From Trichosphaerium sp. ATCC 40318 (taxonomy: Eukaryota > Discosea > Flabellinia > Trichosidae), in the NCBI GenBank assembly GCA_038496445.1, contig JALMLS010000315.1, positions 1-64,000 of the forward strand: DNA of 64,000 bases, in the 5' to 3' direction. The notes below the pieces were generated by a model. The model was not told where the DNA came from and made no database searches. It was given only the letters and a program-made list of their open reading frames with translations. Made by a program: the position numbers and the translations under genes. Shown here piece by piece: positions 35,101-50,072 of this stretch (positions are counted from its first letter, which is position 1; every line of letters begins with the position of its first letter).

Positions 35101-38100
35101 GTGTTCGATTTCTTTAATCTCTTGAACCTAGCACGACTTTAGAGCAAAAACTTCCTGTCAAATAGTGCGCACCTTTGCTAAACACTCAACGAGTCTCTGA
35201 AGGTACAACGAATGTGTGCTTGCGACAGATTTACGTTCATGACTGTAGGCTATTCTAAGATGTTCCTATAATCACGTGATTTAGTGGTAAGGTAAGAAAA
35301 GAGAAAGGTAGTACAGAAAGATCTGCTACAAGACCATCCAAGTCAGGTTTGTTATCAACATCAAATAGTTTATATTGAGATAAGAGCCGTGTTAGCGCCT
35401 GTAATATACGTATGCGTTTACTGATAAACATATCCTCATTAAAGTGGTTGAGAAGAGTAGCATATAGCTCAGTGATGTACATTGGCTTGACCCTAATATG
35501 TGAAAAATAAGAACTTTTTTTTGGCGGCGTATAGGACGTACCATACAGGCTGTAATGTCAATAACCACTCCACAACGTACATACCAAAGTCGAAATTAGG
35601 CTTCACGAGAATATCTTCATCAGAGTACTTCCTGTTGAGTGGGATAACATAAAACTTAAATCCCCAGCATTTGGCTGTTTTACCACTCTTGAAGAGCATC
35701 CAAAACGAGTTTGTATTAAGAACCGTTACCGGGAAGCACCGCTGACCGGATCCATGGAACAATGCCAAGTATTTAGTTAAATTAGAGTCTTCATAGAACC
35801 AAAGTATATCACTACCAATATCCGTCTTACACCGTGGATCGAATACAACAGCAACACTTTGTGCACCCTTTTTTCGAAAAAAAAGTTAGTACTTCGTGTT
35901 TGTTCGTTTGGTTGTCTCTGTGCAGAGAATAAAAGCTGTCTTTGTTACCTCTAGTTCAACATATCTCTTCTCTTTTGTTCCTTCCGTGTAAGGATGTTGA
36001 GATTCTACAGTAACATAAGGTACATCTTCATTTTCTGTTTCCATCATATTATGTATTGCTTCCATAATGAGAAGTGCTGTAAACGTGTCAGGATTACTCC
36101 TAGGCGTTTTCGGTTGATGTTTTTCTGCAACAGCAAAGCTTCTTGGTGTCAAATCACTTAGAGACTTGGATATAGAGCGTCTAAGCAAAAAAGTGAACAA
36201 CCATAGTCAAAAAAAAAAGGTCGGGATTGAAGTGGAAGTACCTTAAAGATCTGTTTTCTGAAACACGTTGCGGCTCAGCAGCGTTTCTAATATGTGATAT
36301 CCAACCAGAACAAGAACTAGTATCGCTTGCAGCGAATGTAAGGCTCTGTGATGGAGATGTAACTTGAAAACAGAAGTCTCTTCCTATTTGTAACTTGTTT
36401 AGTACTTCCCTGTTAAGACGATAACGTTCTTACCTCTTGTCTTGGCAATAGCTCTAACAGTTGTGATATCTTTAAGCTCTATCGTCGTTGGTTGTGCTAT
36501 GCTATTATCGAGGCTATACGCTAAGATAGTGTCCTTGAGTACCAAGTTACATTTGGTCCATTCTTGTTTAGACAACTGTCCGCCATCGAACTTCCATACA
36601 ACACCACGTGGTGTAGATACAACTCTGCTCTTGATAGGACTCATAGTTTGAATAGAGATATCCTTGTCACCCGTCTAAAACAAGTCAAAACGAAACAGTT
36701 AACACTCTCTTCAGCGTACTGCTTTTTCTAGTGTTGCCTTCTTTGCTAGACTTGCTCGAGCAATTTTAAGCCATGCTTTTGCAATTCTTTTAACCAGAGC
36801 TCGTTTAGCTGATGTAACACGTCTGCAAACAGTCTCTTCTTTGAGGATTTTACATATCTTATGTTTGATAAGCGTAAGATCCTTGTTTTCGTCTAATCTA
36901 AAATCAAGGGTTTCCGGTTGTGCATTGGACAAAGAATCAAGAACAATGAGCTTTAGAAGGCGCATAAGACTTGCTCCATTTCCAAATAGTGACATTGTGA
37001 GGTCATGGGAAGGTGGCATGTGACTTAAGAATGTGTTTGCGCACTGTCTGGCTTGAAGAACACAAAGTGATTTCTAGGTACACGTGATAATTAGTACATT
37101 GATTGTGTTGTAAGTTGGACGTACTTCAATCTCAATACGCTTGCTTCGAAGCTCTATTTTTGTCATTTTATCATATTTTTCAATAAGTTTCAAGCACTTT
37201 GTTGGAATCCAGTACGATGTAGCTTTAGGTGGTACTTTTGTTGATGTATTAAAGTCAAGAAGAACCATATCATTCGGAATATTAATATCCATTACTGTAC
37301 CACGCATACCCTTCAAAGCGAGCTCATTCATTTCCTTCATATGAAGTAAGCAGACATTACAAAAAAGCATCTTAAGAAGCACCTCTAGCCAACAGTTGTT
37401 ATCAGAAACATCTTCTTTTGTAACTATCAGACGCCAGCCTTTACGTATGTTTGCAGTTACTAGTGTAGACTAATTGATGTTAGCGTTATCAACAAGACTG
37501 GTAGGAACATTACCTCATCATCAGTATAACCTTCAGGGTACAAACTAGGCATTAAAGGTGCTGGTTTTTCACCAAAAGCATTCGCTGCAATTGGTCGGTG
37601 TATTAATAAAAAGACACCCTTTGGATTCTCTATCATCTCAATGGCTTCACATGTTTCGCATAAGTTATAATCTGGCCTACATAGAACGAAAGGTTAAACA
37701 TATACAATCAAAAAAAAGTCACAAAGAAACTAACCTGTTTATGCACTTATAGCGTATACCCTCGACAACATTAGCACACCTAGAGCATGAAATACCCACA
37801 TGCACTTTATTGTAGTCAACAGGACCTTCATCCTTATACATACAAGAGAACAACGGAAACCGAGCTTCCTAGAAAAGCGCATAAACAAAAAGGACTGTAT
37901 AATAAAAATCTAACATACAGCTGGTGGGTATAGTATATTCGCAAGTGTGTCCGAACACTGAGATTTTGGAGGAACAGGTGTACGTATTCGGTAGAATAAG
38001 TGCATATCATTACGTGTTGCTGAGTTATAGCAAGATTCACACAAGTCGTAGTCACCTGAATTAGCATCTTTATATCTATCACCAATAATAGGTTGTTTTG

Positions 38101-41100
38101 TGCATCCATCACAGTAATGCAAATGATGTGAACCTCTTTTCCTTTCTACATACAAGTCAGTTATGTCATTTTTGTTTCATGATTTCAACACACGTGATCG
38201 CGTACCTTTACGTCTGACAAATCCTTTGGTACCACATAATTTCTCATAGTACCTCAAGTGATCAATAAAATGAACTTGTTCTGAGATACCAATAGCTGTG
38301 AGAATCTAAAACAGCAAAAAAACAGGGTCAGCTTAGGTTAAAAAAAGACAGTAAATGGCCAAGCTATAGGCCATCTCAGTGTACCTCTTTGCTGTTTTCT
38401 ACAAGAAGCTGCAAACCGAAAAGTGCTGTAACATATTCATTACTGCTAACAGCTCCATCGCGATCATAATCAACAGAAGAAAATTGAGCTTTCAAATGAT
38501 CTATTTCCTTGCTCGACAGATTAAGCTACAATCAATGTAAGGAAAATCCTCAAGTAACCACACCCGTCATTTGTACCTTATTTACAATTCTTAGGTAGTC
38601 TGGTGTATCCTTTTCTGAGAGCAGGTTTGCTATAACGAAAGTAAGAAAGAAATGAGTGCCGCCTTAAAAAAAATGCGTACGAAACATGGGATCGTTAATA
38701 GGGTTGAATAGTTCGCAACCTATTGCCTCTGACATCTCAATGTTAACTAGAGTTTCGCTTACATCAGAAAGCTTTTGTCTCTTCTCATCAGATATTGGGC
38801 GTAGTGCCAACTCGATCAAAGGTGCTAGTACATCTACAAGGAATGAGTTGGTGAACAGGCTTTCGTGTAAAATTTTACGTTGTTGCACATCGTTGTCCAT
38901 ATTGTTCAGAGGTGATTCAAGAAGATATTGAATGACTTTCACGGCTGTTGATTTCAGTTTAGCAAGATCATCTATAGCCCAATCAGGTGTCTTATCAACA
39001 TCAATATCAGTAACCAGCAGTGGTAGTAGACTTGATCGCAGCTCCTAAAATAATAATCAAACCGTGTTATTATCAAATACAGGCATACGCTTAGTGAAGG
39101 AAGATGGGCAATATTGGGCCTTTCTTGATCAAGTAGAGTTATCCCTGCGCCATCAAGTGTATAAGCATAAACGGGAGCAGTAGGAGTTCTCCAGAACTTC
39201 TCCTGTAACTAAGAAAAATCATTAGCCTGGTAACAAAAACAGTTTGACGCACTAGTATTCGATGACATGTTCCAGTATTAGCAGGTAAGCAGTTCATCAC
39301 TTGTCCTGACTTTTCAATTACCGAAACCATGCTACCAACATGCTTAAACTCTGATGTGCGCGCGCCAAGAATATACAATGCCGTATAGATATTGGTCAAG
39401 GTAGCTTCATCAAATACAGCTTTGTCTTCCTTTAAGAAAAATATGAGAAAAAATAGAACACTTTTTAGTTGAAGCAAAAACACGTGCTTTTACTGCTTTT
39501 AGAAATTGTGGCGTTGCACTTAGTGCGGTTATGACAAGTTTCCTAAGGTAGAGTCAGTAGCCCATACAATTCATTAAACAACTCGTACGTCATTGAGTCT
39601 CTCCATTTGTCATACTTAAAGAGAGATCGTAGCGTGTTGATAATGTCTGTAAGATAAGCAGCTCGCTGGTGGTGTTTGTGAAGACGTCCGACAACTAATA
39701 AAATCATATAAGTAACAACTAATTATGATAGTATTTTAAACTCACAAGGAGGTGTAAGCTTCGGCCTCATCCAATCGTGCACATCAAACACAAATGGAGA
39801 ATTACCAAAATTGACTTTGCAAACTCCCTAATAAAGTTAAGAACTATCGTCGTGCTTAAATGGGAGACTTACACCACGGACTGCTATTCCAATAGCAGGG
39901 TATAAAGACCCAAAAACATTATAAAAGGCAATTCCTAAGAATCTCCCGTTCAATGTAAAGGCAATAGTCCCTGATTTAGAATCGTAAAGAAGACCAGCTG
40001 TATCATCTGGAGAAGATTAGTAAATAGCATGATCTGATATTTCTTTGCTCTGAGCTTAATTAAAATACTACGTACTGACGTCTGCCCATGAAGGACCATA
40101 CTTGACTGCTTTATTACCGTCCATTCTATAGTTAAATATATTACCATCATCACCATGGTACCTACTCTCATAAGAATCTTTTAAAGCAAAAAAATATAAA
40201 AAAAACATGACTTACCCGTAACTACCATGACACCAACCAGGCATACCACTCATTTTGATAAGATCCTCAAAAGGATACACACCAAGAGCAATAGCACCTT
40301 TTTCATTACCTTCACCTGGGTCTACTACCGTAACTTCAAAGTAATAAAACCGACCAATACTTGGAATGGCTTGATCCCTAAAAAACACCCCGGTCAATCA
40401 TTTCTTTACAATAAACGTTTATCACTTACGAGTGAACCATTGTTCCTTGATCCTTGAACGACTTGTTTTCTCTATAGTACGTAAGTCCTTCATCACCTAA
40501 ATGACTAGGACCAGTCATATGGAAACTATCAAGTCTTGTAGGTTGATCAACATTATAACTAGCCGTAAGAGAGTACGGAACACTAGACGTAGGTACAGGC
40601 ACTTTGTTGTGCCAAGTCGAAGCACTTGGTGGAAGCGAATCTGGAGCCTAAAAATGAACTAAGAAGAAACTCATTGAAGTACACAAACTATACCTCAGTG
40701 CTACCTGCAATAGCATATAATATTTGTGCGATATTATGAGATTGTCCTTCAAGGACAGTTGATGGATCAACATAAGGAAGTATCATTTGTAATGAAAATA
40801 TAAGGTTGCTTCGTGCAAATATCAGATTTTGTTTGGAGACTAATCTTAATAGAACAGAAACACGTTCAGGCTAAGTTCAAAGTTAGATTTTTCGTTTTTT
40901 GGGCTGTAAATAGCAGTCATGTACTCACCGTTGATAACGCTTTTGCGATATGTTTACCAGCGCAAGACTTGCGTAATATGAGTATGAGAGACTTCATTTG
41001 ATGGTGAGACATTATTGCTTCTTTGTAATCCAACAAAAGAAGTAACTTTGATAATAACACTTCCTGTATTGGATGTGCCTATTCAAAGAAGTTAATTTGT

Positions 41101-44100
41101 ACAATCATGTGACTATACTAATTCTTGTACCTGTTTATAATTACAAAGAAGTTCTAAACACATAATATTAAAGTACTGTGTAGCACTTTGTTGTTTCTTG
41201 ACAGCCTATTTTTGAAAAAAAGTAAGTTGTACAAGTCTACAAAAAACAGTCAGTCGTACTCCATACGAAATCCATCTTGCATAATTCTCATCATTACTGT
41301 TACATACAGGAACTTGTTGAACAATTATCTATATTGTATATTATCAGATCATGTACGAAAACTTAAACAAGAATTTTGAACGTTATAAAATTATACGTAC
41401 ATCATAAACATACTCAACTACACCAGTTTCTAGAAGCATATCAAAGTCTTCCTTAGTGTAAGCTTGTAGTAATGCATACTCAAGTTCATCAGTAACAAAC
41501 GACATATCTTTCTTTTCTATAAAACAGATGTTACACAAAAAACTCTGTGGAAGAAAAAAACGTACTCTTCAAAGCAACCATCAAGGTTTTAAAGAAGGTA
41601 TGATACTTGGCGTGCATGGCTTGACATCTCTCAAGTGATACGCCTTTTACGCCTGGAGGATACTTGTACTTTGTCTTACAAGGGTATACACTACATGCAG
41701 CACGTGAAAACAATTGATTTCCTTGAAGCTTTGAAACAAGGTTTGTTGCGATGTCAAGAGCTTGTAAGTATTGATCATGATTTTTTGACTTCTCAAAGAT
41801 CAGCTCAAGTAACCCATCAACTGATACTCTGCTAAGCATCATCTCTCTAGCACCATTTTTAGATATTGTAGCAAGCAATTAATTTGTCGTTCGTACCTTA
41901 TTGTTGATGCATTGTCTTCGCAAGGGTTTGGTAAAAGTGTTGTTAAAAACTTTGCTTTTAGAATAATATCTTCTGAAAGTTCAGCGTAGATTTGCTTTCT
42001 GTTCTCCTTGAACGTTGTTGATTCTGGATCGTCATCCATCTTTGATGTCTCTTCTTGTGCTGACTGGATAAGATTATTACGTATCTACAACGTGAATGGT
42101 TAGGTGGTGAGCTCAAAGCCTGTAAAAATGGATGATTACCCTACGAACAATACCCCAGAGCCTTGTGAGTTTGTTGAATATTGGATTACCAACATAAGCC
42201 TTAGGGTTGTCTACCACTATCTTAGCTAGTTCCTCGGCGTCTTTATCGTATCCGGAATGAATCAACAATGCAACAATAACCATACGCATGGCCGACGATA
42301 CCTTTTTTTAGGGTTATAAAAAAATATAAAGATTTGTCTTTCGCACTTCCGGAGCGATAGCTCTCCCACCAAGTGTTTGTCGTTCCATAAGATTTGCTAA
42401 TGTCTTAGCCGGTGTATCCTTTTCGGATTCAGAGCTATTCATCATATCTTTCAAGAACTCAGTAAACTAAAAAAAGTAAATGAAAAAAACCATAGCATTT
42501 GATAAGATACTTACAGGATCACCATAACGCCTTATTCCGTTCAGGAATAACTTTGTACGTAAGAATTTCTTCTCTGCTACCCAGAAAAGCTCAGGTTCTT
42601 CAGCAGCATGAGCCATCAAATCCAAAGCGAAATAAACAACAGTAGCAATCTTTCGACAACAAATAAGTTACAAACAACCACAAGAAACAGAAAGTTCAGT
42701 TGTTTAAAAGAGAACTTACCCTTGTACTTGCATCTACAAGCCACACATTGAGGTTAGAAACTAATGGCTTTGGTCTATGACAAGGTATAACACGACAACT
42801 GAAACCCCAACATTTTTCATAGATCTTTTCAGCCTTGAATTGAATCTGAACTGCGTTCACAGGCAGCACAACACGGTTAGGTACATTGCCACTGTACGAA
42901 GCTAACAAATGTTTTTCTTCAATATCAGAGTATAATCTCAAGTGAGCTCCATGTGATAATTCAGTTCGCTTGTCGAACAATAACACAAGATAATCGGCGG
43001 AGTCTAAACAAAATACATTCAGTACCTAAAGGCATGACAAAAGGTAGACATACCATAGCTAAAGAATTGACCATATGCAAGAGACTCTTTATGAGGATGA
43101 GAGCTTGCCATTGTATAAATCTTTTGGCTAAACGGAGGACTTAAAGCCATACGGTGATACTCTAATTCGTCTGGTGTTATACCAAGCCTCTGAAGAAAAA
43201 ATCTATTAGACAACAGATTTGAAGTGAACCCTTTGTGGTGTTGGTACTATACCTTGATGTTAATCTTTGATTCAAGCTTGTCAATCAGAATAGCCATTCT
43301 AAAACAAGGAGGTTAGTTAGAAAGGAAAAAAAAGAAGAAAAAAAAAGGAATTTTTTCTGCCGTACTCTTCAATGGTTGGAAGAAGTGACATACATGCATC
43401 AGTTGGATATTCAACATCAAAACTCGATACTTCATTAAAAGGATAACCTATACTTGATAGTATTGCAGTAACAAGAAGCTTAACATCTTTGCTTTTATCA
43501 GCGATATCTTCATCGCTTTCAAGCTAAAAAATCAAAAATAAGAATAAAACTGTTGCTTCAAAAGATTAAATGGCGTGTACCCATTCTTCTAGGACAGTAC
43601 GACATCTCTTCCATATACTAACAACGATTATTCTATGCGTGTCTTGTATACCATCATTCTTATATCCAGAAGATGCAAGAAGCTAGAAGCACTTGTAAGG
43701 CCACAGTAAGCAAAATTATTGAAAAACTAACTTGATTTTGCAATGCGATTAGGAAATGTGTTGCGCTATTCATAGCAACTTCAGGTGCAGTTTTTGTTGT
43801 TACTGCGACTCTAGTTATATCGTCTATAACAGCCATCTTAAGCTCATCGCCTGCATCTCTTGACAAAAGTTACAAACAAAGGTATCAATAGTAATAAAAA
43901 TCCCAATAGAAAAAGCGTTCAAAAAAACCAACTAGAACGCACTCAGCAATCAATCCAATATGTGTCATCAAATCATGAGGAAGACGAAACTCTATTAGGT
44001 GTTCGAAGAAAGCCTAAAGTCATGTTGTCAATGTTGTACACCGTAGAGTTTTGCCAAAAGTTGTTGGTTGTTGAGCATACGTTCATGTCTATTTTCTTAC

Positions 44101-46812
44101 TAGCCAAGAAGAGGAGTCTATCCATAGGGCTTGGGTATAGCGCAGTAAGAGCAACTACAATGCACCGTAAAGCCTTATCATTAACTTCTTGAGGACTACT
44201 TCCCTCTGAAGTAAAAATAAGCAGCAAGTTGCGAATATCTACAAGAATAGGTACACCTAGAAAAGAGAAGAAAAAAATTAAAACAAGAAGCTTGTAAAAG
44301 ATGATAAGATAAAGCATACTTGAGTTCTCCATATCAAGGCCCTTATCAACCATGAAGTATAGTGTTGTTTTAAGTATATCTAGTAAATAGCATATACCCT
44401 TTGAACTAGACACTGAATCTTTCGAGGCTTTGCTAAGGTGAACTACCAAGTCCTCTAGTAAAGGTATTGATGTGTTAACTATAAATCGAGATGGAAGAGA
44501 TTCTAATTGAGCATCAACAGTAGGTGTTATTGCGCTTGCATTATGTGATAAGAAAGCCAATAAACTAGAAAAAAGGGTTAGTTACAAGTCGAGGATTTTG
44601 GTGAACTTTCTGGCGAAACTAAAAAAAAACCAGAAAAACAACAGTACCCATTCTCTTCACCCTTGAGCGTTCCGACTTTAGATACAGTTTGCTCAGGCAA
44701 ATCAACATAGTGTATATTTGTTTGGTAAGAAATAGTCTTCTCAGCTGGACCCCACGTGTAACTAAAAGACAAACAACAAACTTAGCAATAAAATTCATGG
44801 GAAAAAATCAAGAAAAAAAATCCTTCGTACCAGTATCTTATATTGAACTTACTGTTGAAGCAAACAGTTAAGGCTATTCAATAAAAAAGTACAGTTAGTA
44901 CAAAACCCAATGTAGCAAGAGATTAAGACAAATGAAATCAAATAAAAAAAGAAATTCCTTCTTCGTACCAGAATCGTCATCATGTGACTCTTTGTGCGAA
45001 AATTCACCGGACATTGCGTTATATAAAACACAGTTACTTTGCCATACGAATTCTTGATCATCCTCTTGCTTGTAATACTGTACTACTAATAAATAACCAA
45101 CGCAGTATAACTCATAAAGTCGTTCCATCAAAGCTATCTCAGTCAGTTGTAAAAAAACCCGCTTTTCTTTTTTGTTGCTCACCTTTCTTTTGACATTCAT
45201 ATAGGAATATAGATACTGTTCTCTTATGCTTTAACTTATAAACAGCATCAGTTCCAACAGTGTAAGTTTGTATACAGCTCTCCTCTGGACACAAAACATA
45301 AAGCTCTCTGCCGTCAGAGCAAATCTCGTAATTCTTTGAATCAATGTTACTAAGCTCTACAGTAATACCAGCAACAACCTATACATTGATTCATGAGTAC
45401 TCTTTAATGTGATATTAGAATCTTTAGAGCAGTAACGAACCATGAGGTCATCATTCAATATCCTGAGCTTCTTCTCACCGGCAACTTTGTAGTAAATTAA
45501 ACCTCCCAAAAAAGCCATTGATGTTATATTCTTTGTACACTCCAAAAAAGGACGCTGAAGCACAAGGTTGCATAAAAGGGTATCTTCGAAACCAGTTCCT
45601 ATCTGTTAAATATTGTGATCAGCATAACAAATATAGTAACAAAAACAAAACCATAAAACTTTACCTTCAACAACCCAGCTGTTTCATCTGCAACGTAAAT
45701 GTATTTGTCGCCGCACGTGATACTACAATTCTTATCAGAAGACTCCATATCTATATTTGAAGATCCGTTTGTAGTAGAATCACTTGGTAATGCTATAACC
45801 TTGAAATGACCTTCATAATCGCCCATTCCTATAGCAGGAGAAATAGTAGAAATTGATTTACTCAGTGAAGGTAGAATATCTTCATTAACTAGCTTCTCAA
45901 GTTCAGGAGATGTATCCACAAGGCTAACACATGCTAATGCTCCTCTAACAGACCCTTAAAAAATATGGATTAGTATCACAGTACACCAGAACACAACGGA
46001 CAAAAAGTTACTCCGGAAAACTGCTAAAGTGGAGAACTTTTTTGGTATTCGCAAATTAAGAGTTAGTTTCTGATTTTAAGAGGCATACCAATACCACAAG
46101 ATAGCTCCAATAACATAGTAAACGCTCTATCTTGATACGGCTGTGATTCTTTAGCGTAGACGGGTGAACGTGTAATTGTAATCAAAATATCCAGGATTTG
46201 TTCTACGTCAGGCATTCCGGATGATACTTTCTGCCACCTCTCACGGTTCTGTGTTATATACGCTCCAAGTGTATCAAGCATAAGGCCGCATGTAGAAGGG
46301 TTTCTAGGCAGATTTCCTAACATTATCGAAATAAGCTTATTGTGCTCATAAACGAGCGAAGCAGCGACTTGGTTGTTTAGTTTAGCGTTTGTTATTTCCT
46401 ATTGGTAGCTGTGAGGTTATAAAAAGCGGTTTAAGAAGCGTACTTGTGAAGTTCTGTTTGGTGAATCTGAAGTGTTTAGAAATATGTTCATTAGACGTTC
46501 GTGGGACAGCATTAGTTTCATAACTAGCGTTTCTAAGTGAATATGCCAAACGTTGGAATCTCTGATGCGACGTAAACGTTTTCGTGAGTCTTCTATTGAT
46601 ACATCACATTCCAAGTCCTGTGGGCGTGGTGGATTGCTTATTTTAGTTTTGTCAACATTGTAAAATTCTAGATCCCGCCATGATACCGTAAAATCGCATA
46701 TTTCGTTCAATGACGTGCGTTCAACGCAATGATTAAGATATTCAGGGTTTTCTAATGTCAAAGCCGCTAATGAGCGATGCCATTGCGCTGTATTTACGTT
46801 GGACGTGTTCAT
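32166..46812 (-). CDS. Giant HECT E3 ubiquitin ligase with SPRY, EF-hand and ZZ modules
   Basis: About 14.6 kb of minus strand, dozens of short exons, ATG 46812 to TAA 32166. In order: an N-terminal helical region; a propeller-like stretch (about 45.9-45.2 kb); a CUB-like HPY module (about 43.1-42.7 kb, ending ECWGF-like KCWGFSCRVIP); a SPRY domain (about 40.4-39.8 kb; GRFYYFEVTVV, WCHGSYGYHGDDGNIF); a canonical EF-hand loop (DYDRDGAVSSNE, about 38.45 kb); two ZZ zinc fingers (YCDGCTKQPI...LCESC and ISCSRCANVV...LCETC, 38.15-37.6 kb); a region like the MIB/HERC2 fold (YWIPTKCL); a PH-like region (about 36.6 kb); two more HPY modules (SQHPY at 36.0 kb, KHPYLPSS at 34.9 kb); and a C-terminal HECT domain with the catalytic cysteine in PQAHTCFFALDWP. 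HECT enzymes take ubiquitin from E2 onto this cysteine and pass it to substrates. The module set recalls human ZZEF1 joined to a HECT ligase. Calcium sensing through the EF-hand is inferred. Confidence 0.85.
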
Positions 46813-46986
46813 ACTGCTAACATGATGCTTTGATATCCATAGGTGTTATATTTGGTGCGTTGACTAAAGTTGTCAGATCAGTCAGATCATAACGCGTCTG
46901 TATCATATATATCGCATACGGCGCTAACGAATGAAATAACGCTGTAGGTAAAATCGCGTATTATTGTAGCAGCCTGACATCACTGC
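46813..46986. promoter_or_regulatory. Bidirectional promoter, HECT ligase and GUF1
   Basis: Only 174 bp separate the divergent ATGs. The gap has no CACGTG; it holds AT-rich stretches and cgcatacggcgctaacg-type sequence. Both genes must share this short control region. Confidence 0.5.
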
Positions 46987-49900
46987 ATGTTTTCAGCGTT
47001 ACGAGCGCGCCATGCGTGTATTATCGCTCCTGGGTATGAATTTGGCGTTATAACCTTGTACAAACGTATTAACTCCCAACCGCAGAATTTTGGAGTTTAA
47101 TAGCGTAGGTAGCGTAAGATGTACGTATTTTAACGCTATGGACAGTTTGTAATTCATTTAGATTACGCAAAGAAAACAAAGAAGCAAAAATTCAAAAAAG
47201 GCCAAGAAATATACAATCTAAAGGATTTAAGTAAATTCACGCCTGAAAGAATCCGTAACTTTTGTATTATTTCACATATTGGTACATTAAGCCTAAAAGC
47301 GCCATAGATAGCTTACAGTACATTAGATCACGGCAAAACAACGCTTAGCACGCAATTACTGTTAAAAACTGGCACTTTGGCTTCAGACTACAATTCTACG
47401 TACCTTGATAAGCTATCAGTTGAGCAAGAGCGTGGTATAACAGTTAAAGCACAAACAGCGTCTATGATTATTAAAGAAGACGGAAAACGATATTTATTTA
47501 ATCTCATCGATACGCCAGTACGACCTCAAACAATTAATTGCGTATTTTTTAAGTTTTGACACATTTCATCCAGGGTCACGTAGATTTTAGCTATGAAGGT
47601 ACTAACCCTTTTCTATGCGTTTATTGTAATGTACTCTTATATTTTCATTAGTTTCTAGGTCACTTGCAGCTTGTGAGGGCGCTATATTATTAGTTGACGT
47701 GCGTCTTATTTTTTTTTGCGGATAGAAAAACATTAATAAGTTTTAATTTTTTACGGCTGTCTACCGTTAGCAATGATTGTTTTTAGTCCTTAGTCACTTG
47801 TACTACATTGGTTAATATTATTTTAGGCTATAAAAGGCGTTCAAGCACAAACAGTTGCTAATTTCTGGCTTGCTTTTGAGCAAGGACTTCAAATTATTCC
47901 TGCAATAAATAAAGTTGACTTGCAATTGGCACAAGTCGATAGAGTTACCAGCCAATTAAATGATTCGTTTGGATTTAAACCCGAAGAAATAATGAAAGTA
48001 CGTTCTTATTATTCTTACTACCTTGACAGTTTTGACAAGCCCAAAGACATTGAGTCTAATTTCAGAGAAATTTCATTTTTTTTGTTCTAATTAACTCTTT
48101 TAGATTTCTGCAAAAACTGGTTTAGGACTCGATCAAATATTCCCAAGAATCCTCAAACAACTGGCATATCCAAATGTAAATGAAAACGATCATTTGAAAG
48201 CACTGTTATTTGATAGTTGGTACATTAAGACATGTTCACTCTCTTTGTTATTATTTGAGCTCCGTTTTCTTTCTTTGTTCAAATTTTTGACTTATCAATG
48301 TGTCCTTAGGTATGGTGATGCATTTTCAGGTGTAGTATGTTTATTTAGAATTTGCTCAGGAACAATAAAGAAAGGTAAGTTAGTAACTTATGTATTTTTC
48401 TGGGAATTTATTTTTTGGTGTTGATTTTTGTACATTTATTTATGCCTTGTAGGTGACCAGATACGCTCTTCGCATACAAAAAAAGTGTATCAAGTAACTC
48501 AAGTTGGTATTATGTATCCTGAACAAGTTCCAGCTGAAAAATTGTACGTCTTTTGAACAAAAAGCTTAGTTTTTTGTTACAGGAGTTAAGTTTATGTTTA
48601 GACATGCCGGACAAGTAGGATATATTCATATGGGTATGGATTCTTCAAAAGAAGCACATCTAGGGGATACCTTCTCACTTCTAGAGCACCCTCAAGAACC
48701 CTTACCAGATTTTATGGCACCAAAAGTAAGCGCAACCATTGTACAAACCTGTTCGTTCATACTTTTATTTTTAGCCAATGGTGTATGCTGGTATATTCCC
48801 TGATAGTATGGAAAGATGGGATGACCTCAAGGCAGCTATAGATAAACTGTCTCTAAATGATAGAAGTGTTATACTAACTCCAGAAACAAGGTAATTCTCG
48901 TTGTTAAGTAAAAAATACAACCTATTGATTAACAACCTGATTAGTGATGCACTTGGTTTGGGATACAGGTGTGGTTTTCTTGGGTTACTTCATATGGATG
49001 TATTTATGCAAAGACTTAAACAAGTACGTACCTTATCGATCTTAGCATCGAAGTCATAGTGTACTAGGAATATGGCGCTAAAGTAGTTGCTACACTACCT
49101 ACAGTACCTTACAAGGTTATATTAAAACACACAGGAGAACAAATAGTCAATAATCCTTCTGACTTTCCTGAAACATTACCAATGACAGCTAAATACGAAC
49201 CATATGTTATGGTAACACTTATAACACCAAAAGGATACGCTACAAGTCTAGTTCAGCTTTGCCAGGTAACATGAAATTTTGGACATCTTTTTTGGTTTGC
49301 TTTGCGGTTGTGTTTGTTGTTGAGCTTATAAAAGACCTACTAAACGTTCTAAAGGGTAGAAGAGGAACACAAGAAGATATGTCAGCTGTTGATGAAGAGC
49401 GAATGCAACTCAAATACAGAATGCCTCTTTCAGAGATAATATCAGATTTTTATGACAAAGTTAAGCAGTCTTCTCAGGGATATGCAACGTATGTATAACA
49501 TCAAATATGGTTTATTTGCTTTAAGCCTATAGTACTTATATTATTATAGATTTGAGTACTCTGACATGTACTACGAGGAAGAAGATCTAGTCAAACTTTC
49601 TTGTTTGCTGAACGGTACCACTTTTTTTTTAATGTGGTTGATGGATCTAATGTCTTGTTTGCTAGGTAAGAAAGTAGACTCACTTAGTATTATTACAATC
49701 CGCGAACAAGCCTATGAACGCGGTAAAGTGCTTTGCGAGAAATTAAGAAAGGTACTGAAGAGGCAATTATATGAAGTTAAAATCCAAGCTGCAATTGGTG
49801 GTAAAGTTATCGCCTCTGAAAGGTACTACAACCATTGACATCCCTCTTTTCATTTTATCTGAGCTGTTATACATTCATTGTTGTTGTATTTACTGTTCCA

Positions 49901-50072
49901 CAGGATTCGTGCTTTACGTAAGGATGTTACAGCAAAATGTTATGGTGGAGATGTAACAAGAAAGTTAAAACTATTGGAGAAACAAAAAGCAGGTAAAAAG
50001 AAGATGCGTATGGTTGGTAATGTAGAAGTACCACAAGAAGCATTCTCAGCTATTAATTCAATAGATGGTTGA
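46987..50072 (+). CDS. GUF1: Mitochondrial translation GTPase GUF1 (LepA/EF4)
   Basis: About a dozen exons. The start [15 protein letters not shown] is a typical mitochondrial presequence and joins in frame through two small introns to the GTPase: [16 protein letters not shown] (Walker A), [11 protein letters not shown] (switch I), [11 protein letters not shown] (G3, across an intron), NKVD (G4), ISAKTG (G5). Later come [12 protein letters not shown] (domain II), [14 protein letters not shown] (domain III), the LepA-specific C-terminal region ([33 protein letters not shown]) and the end [16 protein letters not shown]. The LepA C-terminus separates it from EF-G and TypA. It promotes back-translocation or pausing rescue on mitochondrial ribosomes. 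Confidence 0.95.
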
